From contig CANRGA010000011.1 in assembly GCA_947630055.1 (NCBI GenBank), positions 1 through 32,970 on the forward strand: a stretch of DNA of 32,970 nucleotides, written 5' to 3'. Under the pieces are notes generated by a model. That model saw only the letters and a program-made list of their open reading frames with translations. It did not search any database and was not told where the DNA came from. This DNA comes from an uncultured Bacilli bacterium. GTDB lineage: Bacteria; Bacillota_I; Bacilli_A; RF39; UBA660. Positions 7,603 through 15,471 of this stretch are shown here, piece by piece. Numbering within the stretch: the stretch's first letter is position 1; the number at the start of each line of letters is the position of its first letter. The position numbers and the translations under genes are program-made.

Positions 7603-8445
7603 TTACTTAAAGAAATCCTCCCAAGGATTTTTTCTTTTTAATCTTTTTATTGCTTCATCTATTGTTATTTCATCTGGTTTAACTTTATCAAGTTCACTCC
7701 ACTTTATTGGCATCGATATCGTACATTTATCTCTTAATCTAATTGAATAAGGAGCAACACTGGTGGATGATCTGGTATTTCTTACCCAATCAATAAATAT
7801 TTTACCTTTTCTATTATTTAGTCTAATATTACTAGTATATTTATCTGGCCATTTAGTTTCCATAAGTACTGCTATATCTTTAGCCGTTTTTCTAAATTTA
7901 CGCCAAGTCATCTTTGTTTTTATTGGTAGTACGACATGATAGCCTTTACCACCACTTGTTTTTAAATATGCTTTTAAATTTAAAGTATCTAAAATCTTTT
8001 TTAAATCTTTAACACCTTCTCTAACTTTAGCAATATCTAAATTTTTATCTGGATCTAAATCAAACACCATTATATCAGGATATTCTAAATTATTAATCGT
8101 ACTACCCCAAGTATGAAACTCATAACTATTCATTTGAACTTCTGATATTAATCCTTCTCTATTTTTAATATAATAGTAGTCTTCTTTTTTATTATCATCA
8201 TTTTTTAATATTTTTTTACCTATACCTTTATTTTTATTTTCTAAATGTTTTTTAAAAAATTTATCTCCTCCTACACCATCAGGAAATCTAATAACACTTA
8301 TTAATCTATTTTCTAGAAACGGAAGCATTCTATCTGCCACTTTACTATAATATTTAACAATATCAAGTTTAGTTATCTGGGGGTTTTTAAATATCAATTT
8401 ATCTGGATGAGTAATTTCAATATTATCTATTTTTTTATTTGTCAT
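7603..8445 (-). CDS. Stand-alone LigD-type primase-polymerase (PolDom)
   Basis: The 280-residue protein is a single archaeo-eukaryotic-primase-like polymerase domain of the kind fused to LigD in bacterial end joining. Motifs: ITHPDKLIF, DIVKYYSKVADRMLPFL, VIRFPDGVGGDKFF, WGSTINNLEYPDIMVFDLDP with the catalytic DxD, TSGGKGYHVVLP, and FIDWVRN with the third Asp, then TSVAPYSIR. No ligase or phosphoesterase domain is attached and no Ku gene is in the window, so NHEJ partners would have to lie elsewhere; gap filling or primer synthesis is possible. I chose ATG 8445; a TTG at 8490 would add 15 residues, but neither has a clear ribosome site. Confidence 0.8.
   Translation of the reverse strand: MTNKKIDNIEITHPDKLIFKNPQITKLDIVKYYSKVADRMLPFLENRLISVIRFPDGVGGDKFFKKHLENKNKGIGKKILKNDDNKKEDYYYIKNREGLISEVQMNSYEFHTWGSTINNLEYPDIMVFDLDPDKNLDIAKVREGVKDLKKILDTLNLKAYLKTSGGKGYHVVLPIKTKMTWRKFRKTAKDIAVLMETKWPDKYTSNIRLNNRKGKIFIDWVRNTRSSTSVAPYSIRLRDKCTISMPIKWSELDKVKPDEITIDEAIKRLKRKNPWEDFFK
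7613..7638 (+). terminator. Terminator of the DUF1016 gene
   Basis: AAATCCT (7613-7619) and AGGATTT (7624-7630) form a 7-bp stem with loop CCCA, then a T-rich tract. It lies within the 3' coding end of the convergent LigD-like gene, which stops 1 bp from the DUF1016 stop. Confidence 0.6.
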
Positions 8446-8488
8446 ATTATCACTATTTTTATTTTGGAAATTAAGAATACTTTTATAC

Positions 8489-8510
8489 AAAAAAGACTAG
8501 TTAAACTAGC
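8489..8510 (-). terminator. Weak terminator after the AAA+ gene
   Basis: On the minus strand GGCTAGTTTAACTAGTC forms a short AT-rich hairpin followed by TTTTTT. The stop codon TAG of the AAA+ gene lies within the stem. Confidence 0.5.
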
Positions 8511-9426
8511 CCATATTATTTAAATCAACATTTTCATTTTTGATAAAGTCAGCAAATTCAACTTTAAATTTTTCAATTTCTTTTTTTCTTACATCCTCAT
8601 AAACACTTTTAGCATTACAGATAGCTCTATAAAAATGTTTAGTTGTAACAACTTTTTCATTATCATATAAAGCATAAGTAAATGCGTTAGCTACAATAGT
8701 TAAGCAAATATCAGGATATCTACTAGATATTTCATATATTCTTTTATATTCATCAGTCATTTCCACTATAAAACGCATAAATTTTTCAACTTGGAATGGT
8801 TGATAATTAAGTTTAACCCCAATTTGATGCTCAAGTTTAGGAATTGTTCCCATTAATATTTTAACCGTTGTTGGCTTATCAGTTTCTAAAACTTCAATTT
8901 TTTGAAATCTTCGTAAGAATGCTCGATCCCTTAAAATATATTGTTCATATTCTTCATTAGTAGTAGCACCGATCATTTTAATTGCCCCACGATCTAGACT
9001 CGGTTTTAATAGGTTAGCAAAGTCTACTCCACCACTTCTATTAACTAAAAGGTGAGTTTCATCTATAAATAGAATAGTTTTTTCTCGATTAGAAAGTTCT
9101 CTAATAATTGCATCAAGTTTGCTTTGCGTATCTCTGGCATTAGTAGTTGTCCCAATTAAACTTGCCACATTTATTTTAATAACTGTCCACCCTTTAAGAG
9201 CATCTGGTACTAAGTTTTTTTGAATTCGATAAGCAAGTCCTTCAACTATGGCCGTTTTACCAATACCAGCTTTACCTACAAACAGAGCACTTTTTTCTGG
9301 GGTTAAAAGTGTTAAAATACATTGCTTTATTTCTTCATCTCTTGCAATAGCAGGATCCGTAATATATTCCTTACTAGTTAAATTTTCACCATATACATCA
9401 AGTAAAGTTAACATTTCTTCATTCAT
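8506..9426 (-). CDS. Single-module ClpA/ClpB-like AAA+ ATPase
   Basis: This 306-residue protein matches the first nucleotide-binding module of Clp/Hsp100 proteins. Walker A is GKAGIGKTA (51-59), followed by [25 protein letters not shown] comes next; Walker B is ILFIDETH (118-125). [20 protein letters not shown] (136-155) holds sensor 1, and [14 protein letters not shown] (166-179) supplies arginine fingers. It lacks the Clp N-domain, middle domain, second AAA module and ClpP-binding loop. At the pore-loop position, where ClpB has an aromatic KYRG, it reads NARDTQSKL, so threading substrate through a ring is unlikely by the usual route. It may be a remodeller with its own partner, which I cannot name. 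Start: ATG 9426 with AGGGTGA upstream. Confidence 0.75.
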   Translation of the reverse strand: MNEEMLTLLDVYGENLTSKEYITDPAIARDEEIKQCILTLLTPEKSALFVGKAGIGKTAIVEGLAYRIQKNLVPDALKGWTVIKINVASLIGTTTNARDTQSKLDAIIRELSNREKTILFIDETHLLVNRSGGVDFANLLKPSLDRGAIKMIGATTNEEYEQYILRDRAFLRRFQKIEVLETDKPTTVKILMGTIPKLEHQIGVKLNYQPFQVEKFMRFIVEMTDEYKRIYEISSRYPDICLTIVANAFTYALYDNEKVVTTKHFYRAICNAKSVYEDVRKKEIEKFKVEFADFIKNENVDLNNMG

Positions 9427-9463
9427 TATGCTTCACCCTACTTTAAGTATATCACACTTTTAC

Positions 9464-9491
9464 TTGACAAAAAACTAAAATTATCTATAAT
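9464..9491 (+). promoter_or_regulatory. Promoter of the CFI-box gene
   Basis: TTGACA (9464-9469) and TATAAT (9486-9491) are 16 bp apart. The gene follows with AAGGGGG seven bases before ATG 9521. Confidence 0.75.
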
Positions 9492-9520
9492 ATACATTAC
9501 TTTTCAAAGGGGGATTTTTT

Positions 9521-10105
9521 ATGACAGATATATGTGGACAATGTACAAGACTTGATTGGAACAATAAAGAAAAGTGGTCAAGTGTAGATAAATACTGGTG
9601 TAAAAGTGGCCATGGTTATAGAGAACCAAATGAGAAAAAATGTAATTATGATTTTTGCTATAACCATGAATCTAGTCATACACCTAGTAATGGCTACACA
9701 CCAAGTGGTTGCTATATAACAACAATGGTATGTAATATCTTAGGCTATGAAGATAATTGTTCTCTACTTTCATTACTAAGAAAATTTAGAGAAAATGTCT
9801 TAAAATGTGATTTTAGATATTATCAACTATTAATTCAATATGATATGATTGGTCCTATGTTAAGTAAAGCAATTTTAGATAAAGAAGACAATTATTCTTA
9901 TGCTCTTCATATGTGTAATGATTTTCTTCTACCTTGTGCATCTCTTATCAAAGAAGGTATGTTAGATGGTGCTGTAGAAGTATATAAAAATATGGTTCAA
10001 AGTTTAAGTGACGATTTTAATATAGTAATACCTGAACCTAAAAGATCAGCAAATTATGAAATAAATACTTTAGGAAAAGCTAGAATTTTAAAAGGAAACG
10101 CTTAA
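9521..10105 (+). CDS. Cys-rich CFI-box-like protein
   Basis: The 194-residue soluble protein starts with a cysteine-rich region (CGQC, then C27, C42 and C47) that could bind a metal. SGCYITTMVCNILGYEDNCS and then LLSLLRKFRENVL resemble the 'CFI-box' C-terminal domain (C[FY]ITTA...LG..D....L..LR.fRd). The remaining part is predicted helical. The function of that domain is unknown. The gene stands alone between the divergent AAA+ gene and a structured RNA candidate. Assignment is from motif memory. Confidence 0.55.
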   Translation: MTDICGQCTRLDWNNKEKWSSVDKYWCKSGHGYREPNEKKCNYDFCYNHESSHTPSNGYTPSGCYITTMVCNILGYEDNCSLLSLLRKFRENVLKCDFRYYQLLIQYDMIGPMLSKAILDKEDNYSYALHMCNDFLLPCASLIKEGMLDGAVEVYKNMVQSLSDDFNIVIPEPKRSANYEINTLGKARILKGNA

Positions 10106-10123
10106 AAATTAATGAAAAAGTCC

Positions 10124-10152
10124 TTTACTTTAGGTAACCTATGTAATATAAT
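10124..10152 (+). promoter_or_regulatory. Promoter of the structured RNA candidate
   Basis: TTTACT (10124-10129) is exactly 17 bp from a perfect TATAAT (10147-10152). No open reading frame follows. Confidence 0.65.
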
Positions 10153-10158
10153 TAATTA

Positions 10159-10302
10159 AACAAGACATAGTATATATTAGAAATAATTGTATTATTTCTT
10201 GCGAGTCTGAATCAACACATTAATTTGTGGCGTGGTAAGGACTCGACCCGCTGTCGGTTGGAAGGACCGCTTAAAAGAGCAACTGTAATAGGTTGTTTTT
10301 TT
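10159..10302 (+). ncRNA. Structured small RNA candidate, family undetermined
   Basis: A non-coding stretch of about 145 nt runs from a good promoter to a terminator. It is far richer in G and C than other intergenic DNA here. Visible helices: AGAAATAAT/ATTATTTCT (about 10178-10198, loop TGT); CGAGTC (10202-10207) with GACTCG (10240-10245), enclosing CACA/TGTG; CGGT (10255-10258) with ACCG (10266-10269); and the terminator CAACT/GGTTG (10280-10295) followed by seven Ts. It is not 6S, tmRNA, SRP or RNase P by signature sequences. The raiA RNA class is a guess based on host group and compact GC-rich core; I could not check it. The T tract overlaps the stop codon of the convergent DUF3800 gene. 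Confidence 0.55.
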
Positions 10303-10969
10303 ATTGTAAGTATTTTTTACTTATTTCTTTAAGTTTTGTACTTATTTCAAAACCATTAAAAAAATATTTTTCTTGATTGTTAAGTGCAATATGTTTTTTA
10401 TACATAAAATTAATTTTTTCTAAAACACATAACATATCCGCTATTTGAAATAATCTTTCTTCTTTATGATTAAATTCTTCTATTAATTCATAGTTGTAAT
10501 GTTCAAATACTGCTTTTAGTATATTTTTTAATTTTTCTTGACCATTATCATAGTAAATAATAATGTTATCATATTTTAAAAAATAATCTTTATTATTTTC
10601 CAACATAATTTTTATTTTATTTATAATATCTTGTCTTAATTGTATTTTATTATTTTTATATTTTTTATCTACTACAATTGATTTTGTCTTAATGTCACAT
10701 TTTAAGGCAAAGTAAAATAAAGATGAGAATAATTTTTTTCTATCTTCTAATTTCATTTTGGCATATTCTTTTCGATTAGCAATTAACTCTGCTGTATGAA
10801 TCATACCATTATAATTTAGTGATTTTAATTTTTCATTTAAAAAATCTATTTTAGTTCTTAATGATTTAGAAGTATCATGAAATACAAACGATGCAACATA
10901 TAATTCTGAAGATTTTTCCGTAAAGCCAAAATCACCACTTTCATCAACATAAATTTTTAATTTTGACAT
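10301..10969 (-). CDS. DUF3800 family protein
   Basis: The 222-residue protein begins KLKIYVDESGDFGF, the signature of DUF3800, thought to have an RNase H-like fold with acidic active-site residues (here D8, E9 and D12). Later family-like parts are NIIIYYDNGQEKL and RLFQIADMLC. Members occur on phages and near defence genes; the biochemical role is unknown. A clear GAGGT ribosome site precedes ATG 10969. It is separated from the glycosyltransferase gene by that gene's terminator. Confidence 0.75.
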   Translation of the reverse strand: MSKLKIYVDESGDFGFTEKSSELYVASFVFHDTSKSLRTKIDFLNEKLKSLNYNGMIHTAELIANRKEYAKMKLEDRKKLFSSLFYFALKCDIKTKSIVVDKKYKNNKIQLRQDIINKIKIMLENNKDYFLKYDNIIIYYDNGQEKLKNILKAVFEHYNYELIEEFNHKEERLFQIADMLCVLEKINFMYKKHIALNNQEKYFFNGFEISTKLKEISKKYLQ

Positions 10970-10994
10970 AAGTTACCTCAAAAGTTGGGCAAGC

Positions 10995-11020
10995 AAAAAG
11001 AAGACCTATTATAGTCTTCT
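10995..11020 (-). terminator. Terminator of the glycosyltransferase gene
   Basis: AGAAGAC (10999-11005) and GTCTTCT (11014-11020) form a 7-bp stem; on the minus strand it is followed by a run of Ts. Confidence 0.8.
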
Positions 11021-11074
11021 CTACCCACTTTTAATATTAACTAATAAATTCTTGTTTGTAAATATATTTATATA

Positions 11075-12154
11075 TTATTCATATTTTTCTTTAACAAATT
11101 TAACTAAATCATTTGCGGAATTTCCATTAATAATTAGTCTTTGATTACAAGTTAATTCTTCTTGCAATTGTTTATTATCTAATAATTCTCTTAATTTACT
11201 AACTACTTCTTCAATATTTACAGCTTTTAAACTCATTTTATTTTTTTCATAAAATGTAGCATTATAATTTTCAACACCAGGAATAGGCATCATATGAATA
11301 AGTGGTTTATTTAAAGTTGCTACTTCACTTGTTGTAAGTCCACCTGGTTTAGTTATAACAACTTTGCTTAAATTCATATAAGCATTCATATCTTTTGTAA
11401 AACCTATTACCTCTAAATTATCACTTTTAATTTTTAAAAGTTCATTTTCTAATTTTTCATTATTACCGCATATAACAATAAAATAAATATTAGGAAACTC
11501 ACTAATTAAAGTATTAACTAATTCTTTCATTTTCCCAAAACCCATACTACCAGATGTAAGTAAAACAATATCTTTATCAGTCTTTATTTTAATATTTTTA
11601 ATACTATTTTTAAAGTTAGATGAAACAGGAATGCCTAAAGGAAGTAAGATATCTTCACTAACTCCTTTTTTAACAAAATCATCTTTTAGTAGATTACTTG
11701 GAATAACAAAATAATCTGGTTTAGTTTCATTCCAAAATGGAATACATTCATAATCAGTTGCCACATTTATAAAATGAATATTACAATCTTTTTTAATAGC
11801 AGTCAAAGCCATACTAGGAAATAAATGGGTACAAATAATTAAATCATAATTATTATCTTTAATAAAGTTATATAATTTATCTTTAGCAAGCTTATTCATT
11901 AAATATACTGGACTTGTAATATTACTTTTATTATATAATTCGCCAAGTTTATAAACACCTTTAAACACATTACCATTGCCTCTAGTAGAATCTAAATATA
12001 ATTTTTCTACTAAAGAGGCTCTTTTCTCTCCAATTAATTCTAAATAATCTTGAAAATGACATTCAATATTATTATCTTGAAATTCTTTTGTAATATATCT
12101 AGCACAAGAATTATGTCCTCCACCAGTACTACATGACAATACTAAAACTTTCAT
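11075..12154 (-). CDS. MGDG-synthase/UgtP-type glycolipid glycosyltransferase
   Basis: The 359-residue GT28-family protein resembles plant MGDG synthase and Bacillus UgtP. The N-terminal domain starts MKVLVLSCSTGGGHNSCAR, with the glycine-rich GGGH loop, and has ICTHLFPS and FINVATDYECIPFW. The C-terminal sugar-nucleotide domain has VLLTSGSMGFGKM, VIGFTKDMNAYM and VITKPGGLTTSEVATLNKPL (KPGG..T.E). It likely transfers sugar from UDP-sugar to diacylglycerol at the membrane face, making glycolipid or a teichoic-acid anchor. I chose ATG 12154, which has GGAAG five bases upstream; an upstream in-frame TTG at 12166 overlaps the preceding gene. It is co-transcribed with the membrane protein before it. 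Confidence 0.8.
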   Translation of the reverse strand: MKVLVLSCSTGGGHNSCARYITKEFQDNNIECHFQDYLELIGEKRASLVEKLYLDSTRGNGNVFKGVYKLGELYNKSNITSPVYLMNKLAKDKLYNFIKDNNYDLIICTHLFPSMALTAIKKDCNIHFINVATDYECIPFWNETKPDYFVIPSNLLKDDFVKKGVSEDILLPLGIPVSSNFKNSIKNIKIKTDKDIVLLTSGSMGFGKMKELVNTLISEFPNIYFIVICGNNEKLENELLKIKSDNLEVIGFTKDMNAYMNLSKVVITKPGGLTTSEVATLNKPLIHMMPIPGVENYNATFYEKNKMSLKAVNIEEVVSKLRELLDNKQLQEELTCNQRLIINGNSANDLVKFVKEKYE

Positions 12155-12156
12155 AA

Positions 12157-12783
12157 TTACTTCCAATTATTCCCAAACATATTTTTTAAATATGCACTAT
12201 TAAAGGTATTATCTAAAAATCTTTCATATTTATTTTGCGGAGCAATACCTTTATCACAAGCTTTTGCCCTTACCACACATTGGGCTGTAAACATTACATC
12301 AAAAACTAAAAATATAGAAATATAAACAATTAATTTTTGCCCTACTTTAGGATTAATTTTATCAATTAATTTTTGCATTAAAGGATATAAATATTTTATC
12401 CAAATAATACTTAGTACTCCCCAAATACATGAATAGGCAAGGCAAATACGACCATTGATATTAAGGAAAAAATTAGAATAATTCCAAGCAGTAAATCCTA
12501 AAACAAATTCCATTCCCCAGCTCATAAAATATTCAACTAAAGAACCACCAATAAAACCAATAAGAAATAAGATAAAAATATTTTTATCTTTATATTTTAA
12601 TAAAGCTGCCGTTAAAACACAGGCCCCAACACCATAAATAACATTAAATGGTCCAATAACTAAAGCTGAATGATTGAGCAACATATGATCTATTACAATT
12701 GAGCCAATCCCTTCTAAAACCCAACCAAAAATACTACCAATTAAAAACATATAAAAATAGTCATAAAATTTTAATTTCCTCAT
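12157..12783 (-). CDS. PF06541-like integral membrane protein (putative ABC-transporter type IV)
   Basis: About 208 residues with five or six TM helices. Segments such as FLIGSIFGWVLEGIGSIV, GPFNVIYGVGACVL, FIGGSLVEYFMSWGMEFVLG and NINGRICLAYSCIWG match the Bacillota family annotated 'putative ABC-transporter type IV'. No ATPase partner is adjacent. It ends 2 bp before the glycosyltransferase start, so the two are translationally coupled and may both serve envelope lipid metabolism. The start is ATG 12783 or the GTG three bases earlier; no strong ribosome site is visible. Confidence 0.65.
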   Translation of the reverse strand: MRKLKFYDYFYMFLIGSIFGWVLEGIGSIVIDHMLLNHSALVIGPFNVIYGVGACVLTAALLKYKDKNIFILFLIGFIGGSLVEYFMSWGMEFVLGFTAWNYSNFFLNINGRICLAYSCIWGVLSIIWIKYLYPLMQKLIDKINPKVGQKLIVYISIFLVFDVMFTAQCVVRAKACDKGIAPQNKYERFLDNTFNSAYLKNMFGNNWK

Positions 12784-12906
12784 CACACATCACTTATAGA
12801 AAAGTATATCATAAAATTAGAAGAACAAAAAGTATAAAAATATTTCTTAAATTATATAATAAAATCACAATAAAAATTTTAAATTAATAATTAAATCTTT
12901 TTTGTT

Positions 12907-13635
12907 TTATAAATTTTCAATAATTATTGTATTAAGTAAATCATTAACTTTATCTTCAGTAAAATAGTCACCAATTAGCATGAACATATATCTTTTATTA
13001 TTTTTTAAAATATTTACTTCTTTAATATCATTTTTTTCTCTTATATAGCCCTTTAAATCACCACTTATTTTAGTTAATTTTTGTGGTACCATTATTTGAG
13101 CCACTAAATATGTTGCATAAGCACCTTTTATATCTTTTATGCTAGTAAAAACATTTTTCTTATAATTATTACTAGCTAAAAAATTAAACAATTCTAAATC
13201 ATTAATAACATTATTTTTCTTTAAATAATCTATTCTATCTTGATAAATAGTATTCTTATTATCTGCCCCTTCTAAATTACTTTCTACTAAAAAATAGAAA
13301 TCAAGATAAGTTGGATTAATAGATATAGTTATTTGACTTTTATTAGATTTATTAGTATAAATTACACTTGTATCATCTATATCATTTTTGGTAAAATTTT
13401 TAAAGTCATTTTTTATTTTAATTTCTTTAAATTGTAAATAATCTTTATCATCTAGTTTTTTAGTATTTACAGTTATATTATTATTCATTTTATAAGCATC
13501 ACTTATTTCTTTAAATGAATAATTTAATGATTTATCACTATAATAAGAAATTAAATATAGTTTACAACCAAAATATGCTCCGATTAATAAAACTAATATG
13601 ACTAAAACTATCAATAATCCTTTTTTACTTTTCAT
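12907..13635 (-). CDS. Membrane-anchored protein of unknown function
   Basis: The 242-residue protein has a short basic start and one TM helix (about 5-25, rich in V/L/I), followed by a long external Lys/Asn-rich domain with beta-like alternation. I recognise no family. The segment GAYATYLVAQIMVPQKL is the most hydrophobic part of the domain. I preferred ATG 13635 with GTGGAG eleven bases upstream over the overlapping GTG at 13647. It is separated from neighbours by about 80-120 bp with no clear terminator. Confidence 0.55.
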   Translation of the reverse strand: MKSKKGLLIVLVILVLLIGAYFGCKLYLISYYSDKSLNYSFKEISDAYKMNNNITVNTKKLDDKDYLQFKEIKIKNDFKNFTKNDIDDTSVIYTNKSNKSQITISINPTYLDFYFLVESNLEGADNKNTIYQDRIDYLKKNNVINDLELFNFLASNNYKKNVFTSIKDIKGAYATYLVAQIMVPQKLTKISGDLKGYIREKNDIKEVNILKNNKRYMFMLIGDYFTEDKVNDLLNTIIIENL

Positions 13636-13729
13636 CGCAATTTTCACTCCACTTTATCTAAATAAATTATACTATATTAATATTAACTATTCTACATAAT
13701 ATAACTATAATTATTAATACAAGTTAAAA

Positions 13730-14776
13730 TTATTTTTCTAATTTATTTATATATTCACTTAAAATTAAGGGCATATATCTTTGACTTCTAATAGCATTTA
13801 CCCCAAACTCTTTTAATTTAGTAAACGATAATTTCCCTTTTTCATATCTTGTTATCAAATCTATTTTCATCGCTTTCTTCATTTTTAAATTTTTATCTTC
13901 ATATTCATAAGGAATGTTTATCTCTTTTACTTTAAATTTATACATTATTGATGAATAAGGATTACCAACATATATATAAACAATATCATTTACTTTAATA
14001 TCAGCATTTTGTTTCCATATTATTGTACTTTTTTCTTTTAAAGCATTTTCTATATCAAAATATTTAGGATTAGCTGGTATTATCCATTCACTTACACTAT
14101 TTTTATTTAAAATTGTATAAGCATAACTTTTAGCAATTAAATTCATAATATCTGTATCTTCTACAGTATTATTTAATATAATAGAAATCCAATTATTTTT
14201 ATTCATATGATATGCTGGATAAAATCCATCTAGTTTTAGTAAATCTTTTATTTCATTTGTTTTTAATTTTATATCAATTATTTCTACTTCTTCATGAGAT
14301 TTTTTATCTAATTTATTTTTATCAATATTCATGATTATGCCATACCATTTATGACTATCTTTATTTCTAAAAACACCATAACCAGGATATTTTTCCCATT
14401 CAAATTCGGGATCATCTCCATACTTTTCTTTGATAAATTTTGCTATTCTATTTGCTTGCTCATAAATAAAATCTTTTTTAATAAAGCAATTATTTTTAAT
14501 ATCTTCTAATAAATTTTTAAATTCAGATCTAACTTTACTAACAAAAGAACCTGTATTTTCTTCTACTCGAAAATTAGTATATTCTTCATTAATAGATAAA
14601 TCAAAAATTCTACCTTTAACTACACCATCTTTATTTACTTCAATATCTACTATAAAAGTATCATTCATAATATTTTTAGAATATTTATATAAATCTTTTT
14701 CTTTTTTAAATCCATATTCAGATAATTTAGCAACATCTATTTTTGCTTTTCTAAATACTTCTTCTTCAATAGTCAT
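13730..14776 (-). CDS. MmcQ/YjbR-like protein fused to an EVE/PUA-like domain
   Basis: Three parts can be seen in 348 residues. Residues 1-98 form an N-terminal alpha/beta region. Residues about 100-220 look like a YjbR/MmcQ (CyaY-like DNA-binding) domain, with KYGDDPEFEWEKYPGYGVFR, KWYGIIMNI and DGFYPAYHMNKNNWISIIL. From about 230, EWIIPANPKYFDI, TIIWKQNADIKVNDIVYIYV and the following strands resemble an EVE/PUA-like fold that reads modified bases or nucleotides. The pairing suggests a nucleic-acid-sensing role, but this is inference. Start ATG 14776 follows AGGAGGAAAG. No partner gene is evident. Confidence 0.65.
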   Translation of the reverse strand: MTIEEEVFRKAKIDVAKLSEYGFKKEKDLYKYSKNIMNDTFIVDIEVNKDGVVKGRIFDLSINEEYTNFRVEENTGSFVSKVRSEFKNLLEDIKNNCFIKKDFIYEQANRIAKFIKEKYGDDPEFEWEKYPGYGVFRNKDSHKWYGIIMNIDKNKLDKKSHEEVEIIDIKLKTNEIKDLLKLDGFYPAYHMNKNNWISIILNNTVEDTDIMNLIAKSYAYTILNKNSVSEWIIPANPKYFDIENALKEKSTIIWKQNADIKVNDIVYIYVGNPYSSIMYKFKVKEINIPYEYEDKNLKMKKAMKIDLITRYEKGKLSFTKLKEFGVNAIRSQRYMPLILSEYINKLEK

Positions 14777-14843
14777 TTTACTTTCCTCCTAAAGAAATCT
14801 ACAAATTTTCTCTAGTAAATATTATATCATTTTTTCACACTAT

Positions 14844-15350
14844 TTAAGATAATATAAAAGCAATTGTATTACAGATAACAGCAATAAAGAATAATACGCC
14901 AGCAATTAAATCAGTTTTATCTTTTCTTATTTTATATCGGCTTAAAAATGTAACACAGTTATAAGCACATAATAAACTAACAACAGATGCCATAGATTCA
15001 TCTTTAAAAAATGAAATAAGCATTAAAATAATAGAAAATAAAGCCATACCAATAATACCATATTTCATAGATTTCAAATTTGCTAATTCTGTTAATTTGA
15101 TAATATTTTCTTCACTCTTTTTTTCGATATCTTTATTATCGATAATTTCTCCAGCAAGTATATCATTTACACTTACTTCTAATATTTCACTAAGGGGTTT
15201 AAGTAAAGACATATCCATTAAACATAATCCTCTTTCCCACTTACTTACAGCATTTTTAGTAATACCTAGTTTTTCTGCTAATTCTTCTTGCGTTAATTCT
15301 TTTAACTTTCTTTGTTTAGCAATAAATTTACCAATAATTTCTTGATTCAT
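14844..15350 (-). CDS. XRE-family regulator tethered to the membrane
   Basis: An N-terminal HTH (residues 4-60: LKELTQEELAEKLGITKNAV then SKWERG) is followed by a short linker and a hydrophobic C-terminus with probable TM helices near residues 97-113, 119-135 and 147-167. Such HTH-plus-membrane proteins sense envelope or cell signals in Bacillota. It lies downstream of the VanS-like kinase on the same strand, but a gap of about 120 bp and its own GAAAGGAGAG ribosome site suggest an independent unit. Its target is not shown by the sequence. Confidence 0.75.
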   Translation of the reverse strand: MNQEIIGKFIAKQRKLKELTQEELAEKLGITKNAVSKWERGLCLMDMSLLKPLSEILEVSVNDILAGEIIDNKDIEKKSEENIIKLTELANLKSMKYGIIGMALFSIILMLISFFKDESMASVVSLLCAYNCVTFLSRYKIRKDKTDLIAGVLFFIAVICNTIAFILS

Positions 15351-15471
15351 AACTCTCTCCTTTCAAAAAGAATATAACATTTATAACCTAGTTATTAAAC
15401 ACACCAAAGGTTTACTTTTTAATTTTTGTTTACCAATGTTTTTTAAATTAATTAATAAAAAACTATAATTC

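Noticed and set aside
8446-8490. Extended LigD-like protein from TTG 8490
   Set aside because: The extra 15 residues are outside the conserved domain, have no ribosome site, and begin in the terminator tail of the AAA+ gene; kept only as an alternative.
10159-10302. T-box, riboswitch or tmRNA
   Set aside because: It is convergent to the next gene, so it is not a leader; it has no T-box motif, no tRNA-like acceptor end and no encoded tag.
12787-12906. Possible RNA or gene in the gap before the anchored protein
   Set aside because: I see only AT-rich sequence without stable hairpins, promoter or open frame that I could support.
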